Assembly (NCBI GenBank): GCA_050246595.1
Contig: JBFWVT010000036.1
Span: 1-48,342 of the forward strand
Origin: DATARH01 sp050246595
GTDB lineage: Bacteria > Pseudomonadota > Alphaproteobacteria > ATCC43930 > CGMCC-115725
Reading direction: 5' to 3'
Length of the DNA stretch: 48,342 bases
Numbering within the stretch: position 1 is the stretch's first letter; every line of letters begins with the position of its first letter. Positions 1-8,206 of the stretch are shown here, piece after piece. The position numbers and the translations under genes were made by a program. The notes beneath the pieces were generated by a model. The model made no database searches. It was given only the letters and a program-made list of their open reading frames with translations, and had not been told where the DNA came from.

Positions 1-147
1 CGGGCGGGCGCAAAAACGGGGCAGGCGCAACAGGCGCAATAAGATGTTGCCTGCACGGCGGCAAGGCGATAGGGATGCCGCCGCACCCCCGAGAATTTTC
101 CGGCGCGAAACCGATCCGCCTCGACAGAAACTGAACGGCCGCTGTTC

Positions 148-1119
148 ATGTCCATTCTGATTACCGGCGCTGCCGGTTTTATCGGGTTTCACGTGGCAAG
201 GACGTTGCTCGACCGAGGCGAGCGGGTAATCGGTATCGATAATCTTAACGATTACTATGACGTTTCGCTGAAAGAGGCACGGCTGGCAAAGTTGCGCGAG
301 CATCGCGATTTTGTCTTCGCCAAGCTCGACGTCGCCGATCGCGACAGCGTGTTTGATCTGGTCGAGTCGCACTTGGATCTGCGGGACATAATCCACCTCG
401 CGGCGCAGGCCGGGGTGCGGCACTCGTTGCAGGACCCGTATTGTTATATTGACGCCAACGTGATGGGCACGCTGGTCATGCTCGAAGCGTCGCGGCGCGT
501 CCGGAGTTTGCGGGGGGTGGTTTATGCGTCATCCTCGTCGGTTTACGGCGCGAACACAAAGCAGCCGTTCAGCGTCGATGATCCGGTCGATCATCCGGTA
601 TCTCTCTACGGCGCGACCAAGCGCAGCTGCGAGCTGATCGCTGAAAGCTACAGCCGGCTTTATGGGCTGCCGATAACGGGGTTGCGGTTTTTTACCGTGT
701 ATGGACCCTGGGGCCGGCCGGACATGGCGGCCTATCTGTTCACGCGCGCGATCCTGGCGGGAGAACCGATCCAGGTCTTCAACGAGGGCCGGATGGCGCG
801 CGATTTTACCTATATCGACGACATCGTCGCCGGTGTTGTCGCCGCGGCGGAGCGACCGGCCGCAGCGGGCGAGCACCGGATCTACAATCTCGGCAATCAC
901 CGGCCCGAGCAGCTGCTCGATTTCATCGGTGTGCTCGAACGGCTGCTTGGCCGGACAGCGACAAAGAAGTTGTTGCCGATGCAGCTCGGCGATGTGCCGG
1001 CGAGCTATGCGGGTATTGAAACGGCCCGCCGCGATCTCGGGTTTGAACCGAAGGCGACGATCGAGATCGGACTTGCCGCTTTTGTTGAATGGTACAGACA
1101 GTATCACGGCTTGACCTGA
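148..1119 (+). CDS. NAD-dependent epimerase, UDP-glucuronate 4-epimerase-like
   Basis: This is an extended short-chain dehydrogenase of 323 residues. The N-terminal Rossmann loop TGAAGFIG is at residues 6-13, followed by the DNLNDYYD stretch typical of UDP-glucuronate 4-epimerases (LpsL/CapI type). The catalytic Ser cluster is near residues 128-131, and the YxxxK pair is Y154/K158. The RFFTVYGPWGRPDMA segment is also characteristic of that subfamily. The expected reaction is UDP-glucuronate to UDP-galacturonate, feeding surface polysaccharide. The next gene, a UDP-sugar 6-dehydrogenase on the same strand about 55 bp downstream, makes UDP-uronic acids and fits the role. The ATG at 148 is the first one before the Rossmann fold; no strong Shine-Dalgarno is seen. 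The family is clear, but the exact substrate is inferred. Confidence 0.88.
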   Translation: MSILITGAAGFIGFHVARTLLDRGERVIGIDNLNDYYDVSLKEARLAKLREHRDFVFAKLDVADRDSVFDLVESHLDLRDIIHLAAQAGVRHSLQDPYCYIDANVMGTLVMLEASRRVRSLRGVVYASSSSVYGANTKQPFSVDDPVDHPVSLYGATKRSCELIAESYSRLYGLPITGLRFFTVYGPWGRPDMAAYLFTRAILAGEPIQVFNEGRMARDFTYIDDIVAGVVAAAERPAAAGEHRIYNLGNHRPEQLLDFIGVLERLLGRTATKKLLPMQLGDVPASYAGIETARRDLGFEPKATIEIGLAAFVEWYRQYHGLT

Positions 1120-1174
1120 CTGGGACGGCATCGCCTTTTCTTCCTGGATTTTGGCCTCAAGATCGGTTTGTGGA

Positions 1175-2455
1175 ATGGAACGTGGATTTGCGGTCATCGG
1201 GCTCGGCTATGTCGGGCTGCCGGTCGCCTTGGCGCTGGCGAAACATTTCGCTCCGGTGATCGGGTTCGATATTTCATCATGCCGCATCGACGAGTTGCGC
1301 AACACGCGCGACATGACCGGCGAGGTTTCCGAGGCCGAGCTGCGCGCCAGCAGTCTGATCCTGTCGAGCGACCCCGACACACTCGATCAGGCGAGCTTTT
1401 TTGTCGTCACGGTGCCGACGCCGATCGACTCGGCCCGTCACCCGGACCTTTCACCCCTCGAAAGCGCCTGTAATCTGATCGGTCCGCGGCTGCGGCCCGG
1501 TTCGGTCGTCGTGTTCGAATCGACTGTTTACCCCGGGCTGACCCGAAGCATCTGCGGACCGTTGCTGGCGAAATCCTCGGGTCTGCGGCAAGGAATCGAC
1601 TTCAAGCTCGGCTACTCGCCGGAACGGATCAACCCCGGGGACCGTGAGCATCGCTTTGAGACAATCACAAAAATCGTCTCGGGAGAGGACGAGGACACGC
1701 TGGAACGGGTCGCCGCTGTCTATGAGCGCATCGTCCGCGCCGGCATTCATCGGGCGCCCTCGATCGAGGTGGCCGAAGCCGCGAAAGTGATCGAAAACAC
1801 CCAGCGCGATCTCAATATCGCCCTGATGAACGAGCTTGCGATCATCTTCGATCGGCTGGAAATTCCGACCCGCGACGTGCTGGAAGCAGCCGGAACGAAA
1901 TGGAACTTTCTGCCCTTTACGCCGGGGCTCGTCGGCGGCCACTGCATCGGGGTCGACCCGTACTATCTGACCGCGCGGGCCGAAGCGGTCGGTTATTATC
2001 CCGAGGTCATTCTCGCCGGCCGACGGATCAACGACGGGATGGGCGGCTACATCGCGCGCCGGCTCGTCAAGCTGCTGATCGCCGCGGAGCGCCCGGTCAA
2101 GGGCGCCAGAATTGGAATTCTCGGCATCACCTTCAAGGAAAACGTTCCCGACCTGCGCAACAGCCGTGTGCCCGACATCATCATGGAATTGCGGGATTAC
2201 GGGATCGAGCCGGTGATTTCCGATCCGCATGCGGATGCCGATGCGGTGCGTCACGAGTACGGGCTTGACCTTGCCCCGTTGCCCATGCTGACCGATCTCG
2301 ACGCCCTAATCGTCGCCGTGCCGCACCGCGCTTACGCACAGCAGGGGTGGGACAAGCTCATCCGGCGCATCGCGCCGGGCGGCATTTGCATCGACGTAAA
2401 ATCCGCTATCTCGCCGCGCCACATACCGAGAGAGATTCGATACTGGAGTCTGTAG
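1175..2455 (+). CDS. Nucleotide-sugar dehydrogenase (UDP-N-acetyl-hexosamine 6-dehydrogenase family)
   Basis: The 426-residue protein belongs to the UDP-glucose/GDP-mannose dehydrogenase family. An N-terminal NAD-binding GLGYVGLP is at residues 9-16, followed by the central dimerisation domain. The catalytic Cys257 lies in GGHCIGVDPYYL, and a C-terminal UDP-binding domain contains GITFKENVPDLRNS. The TKWNFLPFTPGLVGGHC segment resembles WbpA/TviB/CapL enzymes, which oxidise UDP-GlcNAc or UDP-GalNAc to the uronate, better than plain UDP-glucose dehydrogenase. An upstream TTG at 1151 is possible, but the ATG at 1175 gives the usual distance of the Rossmann fold from the N-terminus. It follows the epimerase gene and is probably co-transcribed for capsule, LPS or exopolysaccharide precursor supply. 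The exact sugar cannot be told from sequence alone. Confidence 0.9.
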   Translation: MERGFAVIGLGYVGLPVALALAKHFAPVIGFDISSCRIDELRNTRDMTGEVSEAELRASSLILSSDPDTLDQASFFVVTVPTPIDSARHPDLSPLESACNLIGPRLRPGSVVVFESTVYPGLTRSICGPLLAKSSGLRQGIDFKLGYSPERINPGDREHRFETITKIVSGEDEDTLERVAAVYERIVRAGIHRAPSIEVAEAAKVIENTQRDLNIALMNELAIIFDRLEIPTRDVLEAAGTKWNFLPFTPGLVGGHCIGVDPYYLTARAEAVGYYPEVILAGRRINDGMGGYIARRLVKLLIAAERPVKGARIGILGITFKENVPDLRNSRVPDIIMELRDYGIEPVISDPHADADAVRHEYGLDLAPLPMLTDLDALIVAVPHRAYAQQGWDKLIRRIAPGGICIDVKSAISPRHIPREIRYWSL

Positions 2456-2614
2456 CGCGGCCTCTCACCGCCCGCGACGCGTATTTCGCTTCGAACCCTC
2501 GGCCCGCGCGGGTTTCGACAGCGCAACGGATTCCAGGAAACTCTTCGCAACCCTGGCGCATCCTTTACGACCCCTGTGGTAATCTGTTCCTGCGAACCGA
2601 GAAGGCTGATCCTC

Positions 2615-3526
2615 ATGTCCGACCCGCTGCCCGCCCTGAGCCTTGTCGCCGTGCCGGGACGGCGGCGGATCACGCTCGATGTCGCGCAGGAGGCCGAGCG
2701 GCGCGGCTTCTCCGGCATCCATGTTCCGAGCATCTTTGGCAACATGGCGCAGTGCACCGCGCTCGCGCTCGCCACCGAGCGCATTTCGTTCGCCACCGCG
2801 ATCGCGCCGATCTACGCCCGCACGGTCGAGGATTTCGCGCACAGCGCCGCCTATATCCACGAAATCTCGGCCGGCAGGTTCCGTTTCGGGATCGGCGTCG
2901 CGCACGCGCCGAGCCACATCCGCATGGGCGTGACCCCCGGCAAACCCCTGGGCGATATCCGCGCCTTTGTCGAGAAATTCCGCTCCTATGACGGGATCGG
3001 CGCGCTGCCGCCGATCGTGCTCGCGGCGTTGAGAAAACGCATGGTCGCGCTGTCGGCCGAGATCGCGCAGGGCGTCATCTTCGCCAATGCCAGCCGCTCG
3101 CATATGACCGACTCGCTGTCGGTGATCCCGGCCGATAAGCGCGCCGACCCGGATTTTCTGATCGCCAACATGATCCCGACCTGCATCTCGGACGATATCG
3201 CGGCGGCCAAGGCGGTCAACCGCCGCACCTTGACCCGCTATACGATGCTGCCGAACTACCGCAATTACTGGAAGGAAGCCGGCTATATCGAGGAGATGGG
3301 CGCGATCGAGACCGCGCTCGCCGAGGGCCGCCAGAATGACATCCCCGCGCTGATGAGCGACCGCTGGCTGGCCGACGCGACCTTGTTCGGCCCGGCCGCT
3401 GCGGTGCGCGACGGGGTCGCGGCGTGGCGCGAAGCCGGCGTCTCGACCCCGATCCTGGTGCCGTCCTCGGCCGCCGGCAACCAGCTCAAGGCCGTCGAGG
3501 AGATTTTTTCCGCTTTTGCCTGCTGA
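2615..3526 (+). CDS. Luciferase-like flavin/F420-dependent monooxygenase
   Basis: A 303-residue protein of the bacterial luciferase-like (LLM) family. The TIM-barrel pattern is visible: AEERG-type helix 'AQEAERRGFSGIHVP' near the N-terminus, the strand 'ISFATAIAPIYARTVEDFAHSAAYIHEISAGRFRFGIG' region, and a C-terminal 'GVAAWREAGVSTPILVP'. Members use FMNH2 or F420 to oxidise or reduce diverse small molecules, and the substrate here is unknown. The ATG at 2615 is preceded by a GAGAAGG-type ribosome-binding site; a longer reading frame from 2576 lacks family similarity in its first 13 residues. The gene stands alone between the polysaccharide genes and a TerB-like gene. Confidence 0.8.
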   Translation: MSDPLPALSLVAVPGRRRITLDVAQEAERRGFSGIHVPSIFGNMAQCTALALATERISFATAIAPIYARTVEDFAHSAAYIHEISAGRFRFGIGVAHAPSHIRMGVTPGKPLGDIRAFVEKFRSYDGIGALPPIVLAALRKRMVALSAEIAQGVIFANASRSHMTDSLSVIPADKRADPDFLIANMIPTCISDDIAAAKAVNRRTLTRYTMLPNYRNYWKEAGYIEEMGAIETALAEGRQNDIPALMSDRWLADATLFGPAAAVRDGVAAWREAGVSTPILVPSSAAGNQLKAVEEIFSAFAC

Positions 3527-3617
3527 GCCGGGCACGAGCAGGCCAGCCGTTGTCGTGGTGCCTCCGGGTCCGCATATCGGGGAGTGAGACACCGCGACCG
3601 CCATAGCGACACACGAT

Positions 3618-4082
3618 ATGTTCGATGCCTTGCTGCGGCTCCTGACCGGAGCCGACGACGCCCGCCCCGACGCCCCGGGCGATCAACGCAGCGATCCGGC
3701 CTTTGCGCTGGCCGTGCTGCTGCTCGAAACGGCGCGCAGCGACGATTGCGTCGCCGAACATGAGCGGCGCATGATCGAGCGCGTCTTGGCCCGGCGCTTC
3801 AACCTGCGGCCGTTTGAGACCGCCCGGCTTGTCGATGCGGCGCGGCATGGCGCGATCCGCGCCACCGATCTGTACAATTCCACCCGGATCGTCGTGCAGA
3901 ATTTTTCGGAGCAGGAGCGGGTCGGGGTGATCGAAATGCTGTGGGATGTCGCCTATTCCGACGGCGAGCTGACCGGCGACGAGGACGCCTTGATCCGCCG
4001 CGTGGCGGGTCTGCTCTACGTTTCCGACCGCGACCGCGGCGAGGCCAAGCGCCGGGCCCGCGAGCGCGCCGCTGGGATATAG
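3618..4082 (+). CDS. TerB-family (tellurite resistance TerB-like) protein
   Basis: This 154-residue, mostly helical protein matches the TerB/DjlA-N fold. The first helical repeat reads 'ALAVLLLETARSDDCVAEHE' and the second 'MLWDVAYSDGELTGDEDALI', each with the acidic metal-binding D-x-x-x-x-x-x-E pattern of the family. TerB-like proteins are small cytoplasmic proteins linked to stress or membrane-associated complexes; most stand-alone members have no proven function. The stop codon at 4080-4082 is followed at once by a DUF29 gene, so the two are probably co-transcribed with the CoA-transferase gene behind them. There is no signal peptide or membrane segment. Confidence 0.8.
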   Translation: MFDALLRLLTGADDARPDAPGDQRSDPAFALAVLLLETARSDDCVAEHERRMIERVLARRFNLRPFETARLVDAARHGAIRATDLYNSTRIVVQNFSEQERVGVIEMLWDVAYSDGELTGDEDALIRRVAGLLYVSDRDRGEAKRRARERAAGI

Positions 4083-4085
4083 AAA

Positions 4086-4585
4086 ATGCCGGACGGACCG
4101 CACCAAAGGGACCCGATTACGAGGATGATTTCTACGCCTGGACCCAGTACCAGGCGGAGGTGCTGCGCACGTTGCCCACCGCCGATAACCGCTTCGACCG
4201 CGAGCACCTCGCCGAGGAGATCGAGGATTTGGGCAACAGCGAGCGCGACGCGGTCCGCAGCAAGATCAGGCGCATCCTGATCCATTTCCTGAGGCTGGCT
4301 TATTCGCCGGCGCGCGATCCGCGCTTTGACTGGGAGGGGTCGATCATCGATGCTCGCGCCGTGCTCGACGACAAGCTGTCGCCGTCGCTGCGGCGCGATA
4401 TCGAAGCCCGACTGTCCAGACTATACGCAGTTGCCCGTAAGCAAGCGGAAGTCGGGTTGCTGAAGTATCACGAGCGCGCGGCGGCGCAGTCCCTGCCGGC
4501 CGAATGCCCCTATACGATCGACCAAATCCTCGCCGAGGACTGGTATCCTGAGCCGGCCGACGGCGGACAAGGAGACAACGCATGA
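4086..4585 (+). CDS. DUF29 domain protein with a disturbed 5' end (probable 1-base frameshift)
   Basis: The reading frame that ends at 4585 encodes a typical DUF29 protein: 'YEDDFYAWTQYQAEVLR', then 'HLAEEIEDLGNSERDAVRSK', a helical body, and an ending at 'DWYPEPADG'. Members start about ten residues before the DFYAWTQ motif. In this frame no ATG, GTG or TTG exists between the TerB stop and that motif. The ATG at 4086 (MPDGPHQR) lies in the neighbouring frame. One extra base near the AAAGGG run at about 4109-4114 would join it to GPDYEDDFYAWTQ and give a normal N-terminus. So there may be a sequencing indel, a real frameshift, or an unusual start (ATA at 4079). The gene overlaps the next start by 4 bp (ATGA), which argues for a once-intact operon. 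DUF29 has no established function. Confidence 0.7.
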
Positions 4586-5778
4586 CCCAGGCCCTTTCCG
4601 GCATCCGCATCATCGATATGACGCACAACCAGGCCGGGCCGGCCTGTGCGCAAATCCTGGCGTTTCTCGGCGCCGACGTGATCAAGCTCGAAGAGCCGAA
4701 AGCGGGCGATGTCGCGCGCACCGTGCATCTCGAAAAACCGGGCACCGACAGCCTGTTTTTTCTGCTGTTCAACGCCAACAAAAAGAGCCTGACGCTCAAC
4801 CTGAAAACCGACGACGGCAAGCTTCTGTTCAAGGAGGTCGTCAAACAGTCCGATGTACTGCTGGAGAATTTCGGTCCCGGCGCGATGGAGCGGCTCGGGC
4901 TTGGCTGGGACGTGCTGCATGACCTGAACCCGCGTCTGATCTACGCAACCATAAAAGGGTTCGGCAGCTATGGCCCGCATGCGCATTTCAAGAGCTACGA
5001 GCCGGTGGCGCAGGCGATGGGCGGCGCGATGGCGGTGACCGGCTTCCCGGAGAACCCGCCGACCATCGTGCTGCCGGCGATCGGCGACAGCGGTACCGGG
5101 ATGCATATGGCGATCGGCATCCTGGCGGCATTGCAGCAGCGCCACCAGACCGGGCGCGGCCAGCATGTCGAGGTGTCGATGCAGGACGCGGTCGTCAACC
5201 TGATCCGGGTCAGTCTGCGCGACCATCAGCGCAATGGCGGCGTGCTGCCGCGCAGCGGCAACCAGACCGGGCGTACCGTGCCCGGCACGACCTATGCCTG
5301 CGCCCCCGGCGGACCCAACGATTACGTCATGATCCTGGGGCAGCCGCAGATGTGGCCGGCGCTGGTGCGGGTGCTCGGGCGGCCCGATCTGGCCGACGAC
5401 CCGCGCTTCACGACGGCCGATGCCCGCTGGGAGAACCGCGCCGCGCTGAACGCGATCATCGAGGCCTGGACCCGTCAGCGCACCAAGCACGACGTGATGC
5501 AGCTGATGGCCGATGCCGGCGTGCCGTGCGGCGCCTGTCAGGATACCGGCGAGGTGCTGGCCGACCCGCATCTGAAGGCGCGCGACATGATTGTCGATGT
5601 CGAATACCCGACCCGCGGCGCCTACAAGACGGTCGGCTGCCCGGTCAAGCTGTCGGACTCGCCGGTCGCCGTGACCCGCCCGCCATTGCTCGGCGAGCAC
5701 ACCGCCGAATTGCTGCACGCGCTGTGCGGCGTCGATCCCGACGACATACAGCGGCTGCGCGAGCAGGGTGTGGTGTAG
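4582..5778 (+). CDS. Class III CoA-transferase (CaiB/BaiF), formyl-CoA:oxalate CoA-transferase-like
   Basis: A 398-residue family III CoA-transferase. The N-terminus 'QAGPACAQILAFLGADVIKLE', the 'VLLENFGPGAMERLGLGWD' block and 'GDSGTGMHM' follow formyl-CoA transferase (Frc) of Oxalobacter closely from memory. The catalytic aspartate falls at D169, the same number as in that enzyme. The C-terminal 'RPPLLGEHTAELL' is the family's last conserved block. Frc moves CoA from formyl-CoA to oxalate, but relatives use acetyl-, succinyl- or other acyl-CoAs. No oxalyl-CoA decarboxylase is in the window, so the substrate is left open. The ATG overlaps the DUF29 stop codon by 4 bp, indicating translational coupling. 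Confidence 0.85.
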   Translation: MTQALSGIRIIDMTHNQAGPACAQILAFLGADVIKLEEPKAGDVARTVHLEKPGTDSLFFLLFNANKKSLTLNLKTDDGKLLFKEVVKQSDVLLENFGPGAMERLGLGWDVLHDLNPRLIYATIKGFGSYGPHAHFKSYEPVAQAMGGAMAVTGFPENPPTIVLPAIGDSGTGMHMAIGILAALQQRHQTGRGQHVEVSMQDAVVNLIRVSLRDHQRNGGVLPRSGNQTGRTVPGTTYACAPGGPNDYVMILGQPQMWPALVRVLGRPDLADDPRFTTADARWENRAALNAIIEAWTRQRTKHDVMQLMADAGVPCGACQDTGEVLADPHLKARDMIVDVEYPTRGAYKTVGCPVKLSDSPVAVTRPPLLGEHTAELLHALCGVDPDDIQRLREQGVV

Positions 5779-5859
5779 GGTGGCCCACCATCGCAAATCG
5801 CCCTCCCCGCAACCCGCGATGACGATCCCCTGGCATGCGTCATTAAATCGTAACGGGGG

Positions 5860-5887
5860 TTGACTGCGGCCTCGCCGCCCTTATTCT
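5860..5887 (+). promoter_or_regulatory. Putative nadA promoter
   Basis: A sigma70-like pair is visible: TTGACT at 5860-5865 and TATTCT at 5882-5887, with a 16-bp spacer. It would start transcription near 5894 and leave a leader of about 120 nt before the nadA ATG at 6016. The -10 match is moderate, so this is a prediction only. Confidence 0.4.
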
Positions 5888-5940
5888 CATGTTCAGCATA
5901 AGCCTTCGTCCAAAGCCATGTGGCTGGGGCGGAGGCGGGA

Positions 5941-5965
5941 CCGGACGGAACCCCGTCCGGTTTTT
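5941..5965 (+). terminator. Perfect terminator hairpin in the frc-nadA gap, possible nadA attenuator
   Basis: Arms CCGGACGG (5941-5948) and CCGTCCGG (5953-5960) are exact complements around the loop AACC and are followed by TTTTT (5961-5965). This is a canonical rho-independent terminator. It lies 162 bp past the CoA-transferase stop but only 50 bp before nadA and downstream of the putative promoter at 5860, so it could attenuate nadA as well as end the upstream operon. An upstream TTCGTCC (5905-5911) could pair with GGACGGA (5943-5949) and act as an antiterminator arm. Confidence 0.75.
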
Positions 5966-6015
5966 CCGGGCATCTAAAATGCTCAATCTGAGTATAAGCG
6001 GAGGAGGAGCCGCAC

Positions 6016-7014
6016 ATGCTTGACGCCGTCACCCCGAGCCGCGCGGCTCCGCTGCCGCTGCCGGACCTCTACGCCCGCGTCGAGCGCCATATTCCGGCCT
6101 TCGAATGGCCGGCCCTGGCCGACGACATCGCCGCGATCCTGAAGCTGAAAGAACAGCGCAACGCGGTGATCCTGGCGCACAACTATCAGACGCCGGACAT
6201 CTTCCACACGGTCGGCGATATCGTCGGCGACAGCCTGGCGCTGGCCCGTGAGGCGGCGCGCACCGACGCGTCGGTGATCGTGCTTGCCGGCGTGCATTTC
6301 ATGGCCGAGACGGCAAAATTGCTGAACCCGGAAAAGACCGTGCTGATCCCCGATCTGAGGGCCGGGTGCTCGCTGGCCGAGTCGATCACGGCGGCGGATG
6401 TGCGCCTGATGCGCGAGCTCCATCCCGGCGTGCCGATCGTGACCTATGTCAACACCTCGGCGGCGGTGAAGGCGGAATCGGACATCTGCTGCACCTCGGG
6501 CAACGCCAAAAAGATCGTCGAGTCGCTCGGCGTCCCGAAGGTCATCATGATCCCCGACGAATATCTCGCCCGCAACATCGCAGCGCAGACCGATGTCGAG
6601 ATCATCGCCTGGAAGGGCCATTGCGAGGTGCATGAGCGCTTTACGCCGGAGGACATCCGCGAATTGCGCGCGACGCATCCGGGTCTGACCGTGCTGGCGC
6701 ATCCGGAATGCCCGCCCGAGGTCATCGCCGAATGCGATTTCGCCGGCTCGACCGCGGCGATGGCCGATTATGTCGGAACGCAGCGGCCCGCCAAGGTCGT
6801 ATTGCTGACCGAGTGCTCGATGAGCGACAACGTGGCGCTGCAATACCCCGATCTCGATTTTGTGCGGCCGTGCAATCTGTGCCCGCATATGAAGCGGATC
6901 ACCTTGCAGAACATCCGCCACGCGCTCGAAACGATGACGCACGAGGTCACGGTCGCGCCGGAGGTCGCCGACCGGGCACGGCTGTCGGTCGAGCGCATGC
7001 TGGCGGTCGGGTGA
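6016..7014 (+). CDS. nadA: Quinolinate synthase
   Basis: NadA, 332 residues, condenses iminoaspartate with dihydroxyacetone phosphate to quinolinate in de novo NAD synthesis, using a [4Fe-4S] cluster. The early 'VILAHNYQTPDI' and 'GDSLALAREA' blocks are diagnostic. The three expected cluster ligands are Cys118 (in LRAGCSLAES), Cys203 (in WKGHCEVHERF) and Cys289 (in CNLCPHMKRI). The first substrate-binding segment 'YVNTSAAVKAESDICCTSGN' is intact. A strong ribosome-binding site GGAGGAGG (6000-6008) precedes the ATG. nadC follows 54 bp after the stop. nadB, which often sits in the same cluster, is absent here. Confidence 0.97.
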   Translation: MLDAVTPSRAAPLPLPDLYARVERHIPAFEWPALADDIAAILKLKEQRNAVILAHNYQTPDIFHTVGDIVGDSLALAREAARTDASVIVLAGVHFMAETAKLLNPEKTVLIPDLRAGCSLAESITAADVRLMRELHPGVPIVTYVNTSAAVKAESDICCTSGNAKKIVESLGVPKVIMIPDEYLARNIAAQTDVEIIAWKGHCEVHERFTPEDIRELRATHPGLTVLAHPECPPEVIAECDFAGSTAAMADYVGTQRPAKVVLLTECSMSDNVALQYPDLDFVRPCNLCPHMKRITLQNIRHALETMTHEVTVAPEVADRARLSVERMLAVG

Positions 7015-7024
7015 TGCAAAATCT

Positions 7025-7052
7025 CCCTCTCCCCCCTGAAGGGCGGAGAGGG
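7025..7052. repeat. Small intergenic palindrome between nadA and nadC
   Basis: CCCTCTCC (7025-7032) and GGAGAGGG (7045-7052) form a hairpin with inner CCCC/GGGC pairing around TGAA. It resembles the palindromic cores at 39854 and 40315. Its right arm contains the purine-rich stretch that would serve as the nadC ribosome-binding site, so in RNA the hairpin could limit nadC translation. Whether it is just a dispersed repeat is open. Confidence 0.5.
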
Positions 7053-7068
7053 GTTGTTTGACCGCCAC

Positions 7069-7923
7069 ATGGACCAGGCAATGACCCTGCGCCTCCTAAT
7101 CGAGCCGATCGTCCGTGCCGCGCTGCTCGAAGATCTCGGCCGCGCCGGCGACATCACCAGCGAGGCGGTCGTCCCGGCCGACTCGCGGATCGACGCGGTG
7201 ATTGCGGCGCGGCAGCCCGGTGTGCTGGCCGGTCTCGAAGCCGGGCTGCTCGCTTTCGAATTGCTTGACCCGGGCCTGCGCATCGAGCGACTCCGCCCCG
7301 ACGGAGCCCGGATCGAACGCGGCCAGCCGGTCGCCCGCATCGAAGGCAACGCCCGCGCCGTGCTTGCCGCCGAACGCACCGCGCTGAACCTGATCTGCCG
7401 CGTGTCCGGGGTCGCAACCGCGACCCGATCGCTGGTCGATGCGGTCGCGGGGCACAAGGCGAAAATCGTCTGCACCCGCAAGACGACCCCCGGTCTGCGC
7501 ATCCTCGAAAAGGAGGCGGTGCGATTAGGCGGCGGCGCCAATCACCGTTTCGGCCTCGACGATGCGATGCTGATCAAGGACAATCATGTCGCGCTGGCCG
7601 GCGGGGTCGGTGCGGCGCTCGACCGGGCGCGCGCCCATGCCGGGCATCTGGTCAAGATCGAACTCGAGGTCGATACCTTGGACCAGCTCGCCGAGGCGCT
7701 CGATCACGAGGTTGATGCGGTGCTGCTCGACAATATGGACCCGCCGACCCTGCGCCGCGCGGTCGCGATGGTCGCCGGCCGCGCCGTCACCGAGGCCTCG
7801 GGCCGCATCACGCGTGAAACCGTACCGGAGATCGCCGCTGCCGGGGTCGATCTGATCTCGTCCGGCTGGATCACGCACAGCGCGCCGATCCTCGATCTCG
7901 GTCTCGACATCGCCGGAGCGTGA
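7069..7923 (+). CDS. nadC: Nicotinate-nucleotide pyrophosphorylase (carboxylating)
   Basis: NadC (QPRTase), about 284 residues, converts quinolinate and PRPP to nicotinate mononucleotide, the step after NadA. Visible family features are 'AALLEDLGRAGDITSEAVVP' at the N-terminus, 'AERTALNLICRVSGVAT', the active-site block 'CTRKTTPGLRILEKEAVRLG', 'GGANHRFGLDDAMLIKDNH', and the C-terminal 'VDLISSGWITHSAPILDLGLDI'. Candidate starts are TTG 7054, ATG 7069 and ATG 7081. I chose 7069 because the AGAGGGG run lies at a workable distance, but 7081 is also possible. It is probably co-transcribed with nadA. Confidence 0.95.
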   Translation: MDQAMTLRLLIEPIVRAALLEDLGRAGDITSEAVVPADSRIDAVIAARQPGVLAGLEAGLLAFELLDPGLRIERLRPDGARIERGQPVARIEGNARAVLAAERTALNLICRVSGVATATRSLVDAVAGHKAKIVCTRKTTPGLRILEKEAVRLGGGANHRFGLDDAMLIKDNHVALAGGVGAALDRARAHAGHLVKIELEVDTLDQLAEALDHEVDAVLLDNMDPPTLRRAVAMVAGRAVTEASGRITRETVPEIAAAGVDLISSGWITHSAPILDLGLDIAGA

Positions 7924-8134
7924 CGCAACATTGCAGCCAGGGCCGGCGGGACTGCGCCGCCGTGACTTGAGGGCAGACGCGGCAAAGCAATCTCGCCGCA
8001 ATCTGCTCCAAACGCGTTCGGCGCGCGGCGCGTTCTCGCACTGCCCGCGGAGGTGGCCGGGGAAGCGGCGACGCATCGCCCGCGTATCCTGCCGATCCCG
8101 CCGCAAAAGTTACCTTAACAATATTTCCATCGAC

Positions 8135-8178
8135 TGTGAGCAACCTCACAGACCGGGGCGGGCTCCGCGGAATACGAT
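8135..8178 (+). promoter_or_regulatory. Consensus CRP site with class II-type promoter
   Basis: TGTGA (8135-8139), six bases, TCACA (8146-8150) is an exact match to the CRP consensus core. A -10-like TACGAT lies at 8173-8178, which places the operator centre at about -41.5 to -42.5 from the predicted start near 8184-8185. That is the geometry of class II CRP-activated promoters. It faces the 62-residue gene starting at 8207, and a Crp-type regulator is encoded nearby at 8482-9192. Confidence 0.65.
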
Positions 8179-8206
8179 CGCGCCGTCGCTTCGAAAGGTC
8201 TGTGAG

